DNA of 43,193 nt, from the IMG/VR virus record IMGVR_UViG_3300042934_000153, positions 1 to 43,193 of that record. The stretch is one strand, 5' to 3'. The translations under genes and the position numbers were made by a program. Numbering within the stretch: position 1 is the stretch's first letter; every line of letters begins with the position of its first letter. The notes under the pieces are model-generated. The model had not been told where the DNA came from, did not search any database, and worked only from the letters and a program-made list of their open reading frames with translations. This stretch comes from a virus. Shown piece by piece: positions 20,913 to 27,995 of the stretch.

Positions 20913-21540
20913 CCTCCTTCATGCCGCATGCTTTGCGGACTTGATTTGCAAGCCATCGAATGTATTCCTTTTCCTCTTTGGTTTGCGCTTCTTCATAGCT
21001 TGGTTTCATCCAAGTGTTAACAATGGTTTTCCCGACACCCTTTTCCATTTCGGGCTTAACCTCCTTTACTGCTGAACCCTTCGCCACATCATACACCTTG
21101 TAAGGTGCTGCAATGGCTATGAGCTTTTTATAATAGTCCGGGTCTGTGGCGTATCCGCAGCGGTATAGGGCCACCGCTTGATCTTCAGGCGTCTTGGCGC
21201 TTCTCACGTCTGCGTACCGGGATAACTGGAATAGTAGATCCTGATCCCTGAAGCAATCCTCAATAGAGTCATACGCGCGCCAATTCGCTTTTACGTTGGT
21301 ATGTACAACGCCATTGTAAACTTCCCATGTCGAGGTGTTGACGCTTCGGCCCTTCCAATACTTCGTTAGAACGCCGGAGCCGACTTTATAGCCCACTAGG
21401 TTGTTCCAATCGTGTATTTTACCACCTGTCTCCAAAATCGTCTGAGCGAGGCGAATAGAGGGGAATAGAACACCGCTGCCATCCTGCCACAGCTTACTAG
21501 CGATGGGTGCGACGATTGCAACGAATTCTGAGCGGTTCAT
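20896..21540 (-). CDS. Endolysin, GH73 glucosaminidase
   Basis: 214 aa. Residues 1-150 match the FlgJ/LytG-type glucosaminidase: FPSIRLAQTILETGG with catalytic Glu37, NNLVGYKVGSG, WRAYDSIEDCFRDQ, YADVRSAKTPEDQAVALYRCGYATDPDYYKKL. The C-terminal 60 residues are charged helices without a known binding repeat. Cleaves peptidoglycan glycan strands at lysis. ATGA overlap with the XhlA-like gene. Confidence 0.9.
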   Translation of the reverse strand: MNRSEFVAIVAPIASKLWQDGSGVLFPSIRLAQTILETGGKIHDWNNLVGYKVGSGVLTKYWKGRSVNTSTWEVYNGVVHTNVKANWRAYDSIEDCFRDQDLLFQLSRYADVRSAKTPEDQAVALYRCGYATDPDYYKKLIAIAAPYKVYDVAKGSAVKEVKPEMEKGVGKTIVNTWMKPSYEEAQTKEEKEYIRWLANQVRKACGMKEDEEFE

Positions 21541-21809
21541 GATGCCAGCCCGCCTTTAACGACGAATGTCACTACAGCCCCCACAACCGCCAGAGAAGCG
21601 CCAACCACCAAGCTTGTGACGATCCTGCTAATACCATTCAATCGATGGTGTGCCGACGCTGCCGACGCCTCTACAGCCACTAGGCGCCCGCTGTGTTCCT
21701 CAACTTTGTGCTGCATGTCTTTGATGCTGTCCATCTTGGTATCAATCTTTCCCAGTTCTATGCGTAAGTTCATGACGTGATTGGTAAGTTCCTTAATCTG
21801 CTCGTCCAT
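21537..21809 (-). CDS. XhlA-like holin-associated membrane protein
   Basis: 90 aa from MDEQIKELTN (GGGAGGTGTGGCG upstream). Residues 1-58 are a coiled coil; 62-84 are one membrane helix (IVTSLVVGASLAVVGAVVTFVV). This is the XhlA/haemolysin pattern that works with endolysin in Bacillus prophage lysis. Confidence 0.8.
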   Translation of the reverse strand: MDEQIKELTNHVMNLRIELGKIDTKMDSIKDMQHKVEEHSGRLVAVEASAASAHHRLNGISRIVTSLVVGASLAVVGAVVTFVVKGGLAS

Positions 21810-21828
21810 CGCCACACCTCCCAATATG

Positions 21829-21864
21829 CAAAATAAAAAGGCCCCCGCTCTCATCAGGGGCCTT
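21829..21864 (-). terminator. Terminator between tail and lysis genes
   Basis: Minus strand AAGGCCCC...GGGGGCCTT followed by TTTATTTTG. Lies just before the XhlA-like gene, so lysis expression relies on read-through or antitermination. Confidence 0.85.
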
Positions 21865-21882
21865 GGTGTAAATCGTGATGAA

Positions 21883-22056
21883 CTATTCTACGGAAATATC
21901 AGGACGTTTTGCGATGATTTCAGCCTTAATAAGGTTGGTATCTTCTTCCGACATGTTGTAGCTTGTTACAATGTCGTTCATTGTACGTTCGCCGCTATCG
22001 TAACGCGTGATACACGCGTTAGCCATAATGCGGACTTTATACGCTGCAAGTGCCAT
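21883..22056 (-). CDS. Small phage protein, 57 aa
   Basis: Start MALAAYKVRIMANACIT at 22056 (GGAGGTGTATAGA upstream). The C-terminal half (NMSEEDTNLIKAEIIAKRP) resembles the XkdX-position proteins found between tail fibre and holin genes of Bacillus phages. Function unknown. Confidence 0.55.
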   Translation of the reverse strand: MALAAYKVRIMANACITRYDSGERTMNDIVTSYNMSEEDTNLIKAEIIAKRPDISVE

Positions 22057-22057
22057 T

Positions 22058-22399
22058 CTATACACCTCCTCCCGAAATCATATCAGCAACGAACATTTCC
22101 ACATCTGAAAGGCGCGCCTTTAAAGTCGCGTTTTCTGCTTCAAGCTGCGTGATCTTTTCCGCTTCCGTCGGCGGTACAGGCGGCAAAGGTTCTTCGCGCT
22201 CAACCCTCGATTGCTCGTAATACTTGCCAAATTCAAAGTTGAATTCGCTCGTAATATCAACGACCGTTGTATTGTTCAAGCGTTCAGTGACTACTTTCAC
22301 GACCGGACCAAGTTCATATTGCACATAACTGTTCTCGTCGTTGTCGTCAATTTCCTTGACAATAACAACGTCGTCAACTTGCGTGTAAATATTAGGCAT
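22058..22399 (-). CDS. Tail accessory protein with C-terminal coiled coil
   Basis: 113 aa. Beta-rich first half, then PPVPPTEAEKITQLEAEN and KARLSDVEMFVADM, a coiled coil common in small proteins that follow tail-fibre genes. Possibly a fibre chaperone. GGAGGTTAACCC before ATG. Confidence 0.55.
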   Translation of the reverse strand: MPNIYTQVDDVVIVKEIDDNDENSYVQYELGPVVKVVTERLNNTTVVDITSEFNFEFGKYYEQSRVEREEPLPPVPPTEAEKITQLEAENATLKARLSDVEMFVADMISGGGV

Positions 22400-22411
22400 G
22401 GGTTAACCTCC

Positions 22412-23794
22412 TTATGTGCCAATGTGAAGGGCGTAACGAGCGGCAGCCCAACCGTTAAAATTGTTATTTGTGTACCCAGCTTGCGTTGGGTCTGCGTACA
22501 ACTCAAGTTTCATATTTCTTGCAAAATAGATGGGAGGTCTAACAGTTACCTCACGATTGCTGTCACCGCCAGTTGTGAACGAATCCGAAACAAAAGTGAA
22601 CCCCGTACCACCAGACCAACCGCCCTGTGTGAGAGTGGTAGTAATATTCTCAACTTGGTCATCGATTGTCAACTTAAATTGAATTTGCCCGGCTACAGAA
22701 AATGTATTGTCGCTTTGATCGTATGTGCCTACGTGACCCGCAAACTGGGCGTGCGTTAAAATGCCCTTTTTGTTTTGGATATCTACAACCGTATGCCACA
22801 CTCTAGGTGGTTTTGTGGTCCATGTTACAGAACTACCAAATCCCGCACCCCTTGTATACGTCGCTTGAATATCGGTCATACCGCCCAACCCCCTCCATTT
22901 GCTCCATACTGTCCCGCTCGCATTTCTCCAATATGGCGTTGAATTACCCTCATGACCATAGGGGTACGCCACTTGCACCGCGTAACCGTCTGCACCATGG
23001 TATGAGTGGTAAATGTGCCACCAACCGCCGAGGAATACAGAGCCATCGGGGTTTGGGATGCCTGTTCCGGTAGTTGTATAAATGCCGGACGTTCTATTCA
23101 TATCCTGCATTTGCGATAAGGTTAGTTTGTCCTGCGTGAATGCATATTGAAGACCGTTTCTGCCGTCTAGCGTATCCGCGTCCAACCCACTGCCCGCACC
23201 ATCAACCTGTTTGATCAAGTCCAGAACAATACTCGGCGTGTGAGCGTCTGCAATACCTTGCTCCATCTTATTGAGGTTGGCGGCGTTAACAGGGGTTCCT
23301 GCTTGCGTCACCGTACCCGGGGATTGTGTGATGGTGTATAGCTTTTTGGGCGTGAATGCTGTTGCTGTGCTGCCCAATTCCAATTGCGGGTTGGTGAAGG
23401 TGAATGTTCCGGTTGCCGTCGCCCCGTTGGTCATCCTAACTACCACGTAAACGGCATTTGACGGCGTAGTGAATGTTGCGGGGTTCGAAATTTCAGTTAT
23501 ATAAGTTGAATTGACATCGTAATAAATAACGATTGCCGAACCCCCTGTTTTAGTTACACTAAGGGTATATGATGTGCTCGGTGAAACTGGTATTTTAGGT
23601 GTATCACTATTTTGAAATGTTGCCGTTGCTGTTAACGTCAACCCATAAGTCGCTGTTGCCACCGCATTAGCATGTAGTGTCCAATCAGAAAAAGGCGGCA
23701 AAAGGTTTTTGTCGTTCCCGCCGTCCCAGTTCATCCAAAATCTACGCGCCCAACCTACCGCCCTATCTAGCCAAACTGTTTTGGTGTAAGCCAT
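22412..23794 (-). CDS. Tail fibre / receptor-binding protein with pyocin-knob-like domain
   Basis: 460 aa. Residues 25-155 form a carbohydrate-binding-like beta module (IPVSPSTSYTLSVTKTG...FTFTNPQLELGSTATAF). A helical segment NAANLNKMEQGIADAH and LDADTLDGRNGLQYA lead to a knob-type segment (MNRTSGIYTTTGTGIPNP...WWHIYHSYHG) and a C-terminal head. Shares a 1-bp stop/start overlap with the upstream gene. Determines host binding. Confidence 0.7.
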   Translation of the reverse strand: MAYTKTVWLDRAVGWARRFWMNWDGGNDKNLLPPFSDWTLHANAVATATYGLTLTATATFQNSDTPKIPVSPSTSYTLSVTKTGGSAIVIYYDVNSTYITEISNPATFTTPSNAVYVVVRMTNGATATGTFTFTNPQLELGSTATAFTPKKLYTITQSPGTVTQAGTPVNAANLNKMEQGIADAHTPSIVLDLIKQVDGAGSGLDADTLDGRNGLQYAFTQDKLTLSQMQDMNRTSGIYTTTGTGIPNPDGSVFLGGWWHIYHSYHGADGYAVQVAYPYGHEGNSTPYWRNASGTVWSKWRGLGGMTDIQATYTRGAGFGSSVTWTTKPPRVWHTVVDIQNKKGILTHAQFAGHVGTYDQSDNTFSVAGQIQFKLTIDDQVENITTTLTQGGWSGGTGFTFVSDSFTTGGDSNREVTVRPPIYFARNMKLELYADPTQAGYTNNNFNGWAAARYALHIGT

Positions 23795-24867
23795 TAATAT
23801 AACCCTCCACTCTGCCCCGCTCTAATCGTCCCGCAGTAAACGAAACTTTGGTAAACCAGAACCCCTGTATCAATCAGCAGCTTCACATTCTGCTCAAGTC
23901 TTATGGCGTCCTCATGATCAAATGGCTTTCCGGCTGTCCATGTTTCTGCGCCGCCATATCCCGCCGGGGTCATAAAGTTGTTGCGGATATAGTCAATGTT
24001 CTGCTCAATTCTGTTAATGTCTGAGAGAAACGGAATGCTGTAATAATCGCGATTTGTTACAACGCCTACAGGCGCTCTGTCGGTTGTCCAAGATGTGCCG
24101 CCTACTAAAGTGCCGTTGACTCCGGCATTAGCTACCAGAGTAGTTCCAGTGCCCTCGTTACACTTCCAGTAAGCAACAAGGCCCGCCTCCGTGCCTTTGA
24201 GGAATCGGCGCATGCTGTCTTGGATCTGCTGATGAGTCCGAGCATAGTTCCAAATACGGACATCATCGACACAACCATTGAAAAATTCAGTAGGTGCCGG
24301 GGCTGTGCCGTTGGGGTTGCCGCCAATGATGAACGGTGAGCCTGTTGTTGGTGGCGCTATGTTGCCTGTGATATTTATCGGCACACCTTGCAGAACTCCA
24401 TCCACATGAAAGCGGACTTGTGCGCCGTCATAAACATAAGCGAGGTGATACCAACGATTTAAAGCCGGAACTAAATCACTCGTAATTATCCGATAATCCC
24501 CACCTAAACTAGCAGCGCCTAACAACTTGTTAGGGTATGCGGGTATTCCCCATTGAAACCCGAATCCCCCGCCGTCAAAGTTTGACATTATCGTTTGCGA
24601 TGCTGAAGGATATTCGTGTAACTTGACCCAGCACTCCATAGTTAACCCATTTGTAAGTGCAGCCTGTACCCATGTCCCGATGTTGACGTAATCGTCAACC
24701 CCATCAAATTTCAAGGCATACGTATTTTCCTCTATGCCCACAATGTTGTATTGGATGCTGTTCAGGTAGTCCGCAACCTCTTTGATATTGTTTTCGATCC
24801 TGTTAAAGTCGGTATAGTTCATGTTGTCGCTAGGGGTCCAATCTAATTTTGGAACAATCCACGCCAT
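23794..24867 (-). CDS. Tail protein with LamG/concanavalin-like domain
   Basis: 357 aa. N-terminal WTPSDNMNYTDFNRIENNIKEVADYLN is the baseplate-attachment motif seen in Bacillus tail proteins and recurs near the C-terminus. Residues 50-250 are a LamG-like lectin fold (ALKFDGVDDYVNIG, MECWVKLHE, WYHLAYVYDGAQVRFHVDG, CVDDVRIWNYARTHQQIQ). Likely glycan binding at the tail tip. Confidence 0.75.
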   Translation of the reverse strand: MAWIVPKLDWTPSDNMNYTDFNRIENNIKEVADYLNSIQYNIVGIEENTYALKFDGVDDYVNIGTWVQAALTNGLTMECWVKLHEYPSASQTIMSNFDGGGFGFQWGIPAYPNKLLGAASLGGDYRIITSDLVPALNRWYHLAYVYDGAQVRFHVDGVLQGVPINITGNIAPPTTGSPFIIGGNPNGTAPAPTEFFNGCVDDVRIWNYARTHQQIQDSMRRFLKGTEAGLVAYWKCNEGTGTTLVANAGVNGTLVGGTSWTTDRAPVGVVTNRDYYSIPFLSDINRIEQNIDYIRNNFMTPAGYGGAETWTAGKPFDHEDAIRLEQNVKLLIDTGVLVYQSFVYCGTIRAGQSGGLY

Positions 24868-27308
24868 TAGTTCACGACCCCTTTCGCCTGTGTTCTCGCC
24901 TGTAGGTATCCGGCGTACTCAATTTCATTGCGCGTAACGTAGGCGCTCATATTGGCTCCATACGTGTTCTCGAATGATAGGACGTCATTTAGTTCGACCG
25001 CCGGATTTCCGCGCCACCTCGTCGAGAATGTGGCCCTGTACTGAACCTGAGACATCAACCATTCCGCGACTGCCTGAGCTCTAGCTGCTGAAGTGATCAA
25101 GGTGTTTTGTTCTAGTTTCATCGTATCGCCAACCGTGTTTATTGGGTGATTAACACCGACCGAAACGGACGCCGTGAGGCTTGTGAAATATGAAACCTCT
25201 ACGCGCTTGATGGCTTTGTCAAGCTCAATTTGAGGCTCTGTATACATGTTGTCAAAGTCGGCGGTGTCAACGGGGGTCATATCTCCGGTGGTTGTTTCCA
25301 TGTAATAAGTGCGTCCTGCTGCCGTTTCTTGGTACGTGCCCGAAACCGCGCTGTCATAAACTGTTTTCCATGTTATGCCGTCGGTTGAAACTTCGGTTTT
25401 GGTTGCGTTGTATATCCTGCCGTCGGCGTAGTAGTGCCAAACTTTAACGGTGTCAATGTCGTATACCGCGCCTAGATCGACCATGCACCAACCGGGAGCA
25501 TAAACACCAGACCCAAACCCGGCATAGTTCGCAGTGTCTGTATTTCCATCAGTGACTAGGGCGGGGACACCTTGGGTCAGTAACGATGAAAAGGTTGTGG
25601 GTTTGCCCACTGCTACATTGGTTGCCCCATTGAGTGATTGGATTTCAACCCAATGGTTTCCCGGGTTTGCATTACTACCTGCTATCCAATCCCGAATATA
25701 TCTGACTTTCCGCGTTTTCTTACACTTAAGCGTGATTTTGTTGTCACGGGAGACGTAAATGTTTGCACATCCAGCTATTGCGACCATTTGCAGCAAGTTG
25801 CGGAAATTTGTTTTTTCAATTAACGTGTTTGTCGTGATTGCTTGCAAAGCGGGGTCAATGTAATAGTTCGTGATGCCACAATAGGAGAACATCCAAACGG
25901 TTAAATCGTACAGACTTTGGGTTACTCCCGTTAAATTCTCAACGTCAAACGATGCCATCAAATCCAAATTACTGCGAGCCGTGAAAGTCGCTGTAAGGCT
26001 GCCCTGATCACTTTTCCATTCTTGCAGTAGGAAATTAGCAATAGGAATATACTCGATATTACCGCCGCCCGTGTCTAACCCGATCTCACCAATAACCTGT
26101 TGCTTCTGCTGGAGGTACTTGTAAAACCCCGTAGGGTTAAGGATATTAAAAAGCTTGCCTGAATTATCGATAGTAAATTTGAATTCAGGTGAAGGTAAGC
26201 GGCCCGTCAAAAGGTCCATTTCCTCGACCAAGCTCATACTGATCAATTGATCGTCGCCATACTGCTTCACGAAACCAAAGTCAACTTCCATAACACGCGC
26301 CCGGCGAAAAGGCTTGGACCATTTCTTGATGGTTACGGATACCTTGCGGTAGTTGTAAAGCTGACCGATTGGAACCGCGATAATATCGGTGTTACCTGTG
26401 ACGTTTGTCGTCGTTATTACCGCGCCAGCAGCGTCATAAGCGGTCATACTGAAGTCGGTCGCGTACTCGCCGTTAACTGAATCGAATGTTACCGTTAAAC
26501 CCGCACTGGAATGGTTGGAACTGAAATCGAACGTCATGGAGGGCTTTACGCTAGTGCCCACCGTGAAAGGCTGTTCGTAAGAGGTTTCTGTTATTTGCGG
26601 CTGAAATGCTACTATGTCCAGATTCTCGCTGACAAGTAGAGTTCTGAATTGGATTTGTCTTATGGACGAACCGTTAGAAACGGTTTGGTAAGAAAACTTC
26701 ACCCATCCGTCAGTTTTTTTAATGATCTTTGAAGCGAATCCCGCGTTACTGTGTACTTCAACGTCAGTCAAGGAATTATTTTTTACCCAAACGGAGGTTG
26801 TGTTGGTTGTTCCGTTAGCACCCGTGCCTACTCCTGTGTAGTATTTAATTACACCCGTACCGCCCGATGATTGTATCCTCGTCGCGTTTGCCCCCCCAAT
26901 GGGATCTGGTTGATTTTGAGTCAATGTGCTAGTAGCGCCGCCGAAATTAGTCCAACCTACGAATAAAGTTGATGCAACTAAATTAGTTATTTCGAACGAT
27001 CCAGCTAAATCCGACATTACCGCGCTACTCCATCCCAGTTCACCGTTATTTGAAAGGGTGTCATCCGGGAAAGAGAAAGTGCCATCCAAGGAAAAACGAT
27101 CTTTTTCCCATGTAGCGGTTTTATATGTCGAGCTGCGAGCCTTGTTTATTAACTGTGCCTTAACACTCAGTGGTGATTCCGATGTTACCGTAATATTATT
27201 TACATCGCCCGACGCTGTAACGTCTGAAATGTCGAAGGTCACACGACCTGCTGTACGTCGGACAGGCGCGTATATATTTTCCTTAAATTTTGGTGTTGTA
27301 TTATACAT
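24867..27308 (-). CDS. Tail-associated (Tal-like) protein with discoidin domain
   Basis: 813 aa. Position after the distal tail gene and the long beta-rich layout fit the tail-associated hub. Residues about 565-670 form an F5/8 type C (discoidin) domain (GKPTTFSSLL, PALVTDGNTDTANYAG, GWCMVDLGAVYDIDTVKVWHYYADGR). A hub-like region precedes it (QLYNYRKVSVTIKKW...FTIDNSGKLFNIL). Probably binds wall sugars and opens the tail. Confidence 0.65.
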   Translation of the reverse strand: MYNTTPKFKENIYAPVRRTAGRVTFDISDVTASGDVNNITVTSESPLSVKAQLINKARSSTYKTATWEKDRFSLDGTFSFPDDTLSNNGELGWSSAVMSDLAGSFEITNLVASTLFVGWTNFGGATSTLTQNQPDPIGGANATRIQSSGGTGVIKYYTGVGTGANGTTNTTSVWVKNNSLTDVEVHSNAGFASKIIKKTDGWVKFSYQTVSNGSSIRQIQFRTLLVSENLDIVAFQPQITETSYEQPFTVGTSVKPSMTFDFSSNHSSAGLTVTFDSVNGEYATDFSMTAYDAAGAVITTTNVTGNTDIIAVPIGQLYNYRKVSVTIKKWSKPFRRARVMEVDFGFVKQYGDDQLISMSLVEEMDLLTGRLPSPEFKFTIDNSGKLFNILNPTGFYKYLQQKQQVIGEIGLDTGGGNIEYIPIANFLLQEWKSDQGSLTATFTARSNLDLMASFDVENLTGVTQSLYDLTVWMFSYCGITNYYIDPALQAITTNTLIEKTNFRNLLQMVAIAGCANIYVSRDNKITLKCKKTRKVRYIRDWIAGSNANPGNHWVEIQSLNGATNVAVGKPTTFSSLLTQGVPALVTDGNTDTANYAGFGSGVYAPGWCMVDLGAVYDIDTVKVWHYYADGRIYNATKTEVSTDGITWKTVYDSAVSGTYQETAAGRTYYMETTTGDMTPVDTADFDNMYTEPQIELDKAIKRVEVSYFTSLTASVSVGVNHPINTVGDTMKLEQNTLITSAARAQAVAEWLMSQVQYRATFSTRWRGNPAVELNDVLSFENTYGANMSAYVTRNEIEYAGYLQARTQAKGVVN

Positions 27309-27315
27309 ATCGCGC

Positions 27316-27666
27316 CTACCTTTCGATAAAGTTCACGCCGACTTCTTTATATCTCGGGACCTCGCTAAGAAAATCGAACAAAGGTATAGACCGATCACCT
27401 TTGTAGAATGTGCCTGTCTTGTATGTGTTGGTCATCTGATCCAAATAGGTGACAGAGAAAAATTGTGCATCGATAGCCGTTAACAGCGTACTCAGGTCGT
27501 CGGCCTCCATGAAATTCCATACCATTTCAATTTTATATTTCCGGGCGATAAATTCAGAAATCATTGTACCCCGCGCATTACGCTCTGAGTGGGTAAGATC
27601 CTGAATACCCGACTTATAACCAGAGGGGGTTGGTAGTGCAACCCCTCCAACGCTAATGAGAGACAT
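27316..27666 (-). CDS. Distal tail-type protein (DUF6711-like)
   Basis: 116 aa from MSLISVGGVALPTPSGYK at 27666. GIQDLTHSERNARGTMISEFIARKYKIEMVW fits small tail proteins placed between tape measure and tail hub in Bacillales phages. Ribosome site is weak (GGGGTGG). The plus-strand gene lies between it and the tape measure. Confidence 0.65.
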   Translation of the reverse strand: MSLISVGGVALPTPSGYKSGIQDLTHSERNARGTMISEFIARKYKIEMVWNFMEADDLSTLLTAIDAQFFSVTYLDQMTNTYKTGTFYKGDRSIPLFDFLSEVPRYKEVGVNFIER

Positions 27667-27704
27667 AAAAACCACCCCATTAAAAAAAGTTTTAATTATT
27701 TCTG

Positions 27705-27733
27705 TTACCTTTTCATTCCAGCCATCGTATACA
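27705..27733 (+). promoter_or_regulatory. Possible plus-strand promoter for the moron
   Basis: TTACCT (27705-27710), 17-bp spacer, TATACA (27728-27733). The -35 is poor. It lies 35 bp before the start codon of the plus-strand gene. Confidence 0.3.
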
Positions 27734-27767
27734 TGGGAAAAGCTAGAAATTAGGAGGAATGGTTGCA

Positions 27768-27980
27768 ATGATTAAATTCATGATGTGGTATTTCCCGGTT
27801 AAGCTGCTGGTGATGGTGTTCTTTCTGCTTGCGGGCGCTATCAATACCAACTTTTTTTTATTCTTAAGTTTATCGGATTCACTCGTACTGCCGTTGGTTG
27901 TTACCGTGGTTAATATCTTCCGAAGAAGAAAGTTAAGATCCGGCGAATATAAAGTAAAACCCGGAGGAAGACGCCTTTAA
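27768..27980 (+). CDS. Plus-strand membrane protein, moron candidate
   Basis: 70 aa. AGGAGG 10 nt before the chosen ATG (another ATG at 27759 overlaps the site). Two hydrophobic helices (YFPVKLLVMVFFLLAGAI and LVLPLVVTVVNIF) with a short loop and a basic tail RRRKLRSGEYKVKPGGRRL. Only convincing plus-strand gene of this size, set in the tail operon with its own terminator. That is the layout of morons such as superinfection-exclusion or lysogenic-conversion genes. No family recognised. Confidence 0.65.
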   Translation: MIKFMMWYFPVKLLVMVFFLLAGAINTNFFLFLSLSDSLVLPLVVTVVNIFRRRKLRSGEYKVKPGGRRL

Positions 27981-27995
27981 TTAGGCGTCTTTTTT
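27968..27995 (+). terminator. Terminator of the plus-strand gene
   Basis: AAGACGCCT-TTAATT-AGGCGTCTT (perfect 9-bp stem) followed by TTTTAC on the plus strand. Includes the gene's stop codon in the loop and abuts the tape-measure stop. Confidence 0.9.

Noticed and set aside
22211-22759. 182-codon plus-strand open frame
   Set aside because: Antisense to two tail genes, no ribosome site or terminator, unlike the plus-strand gene at 27768-27980.
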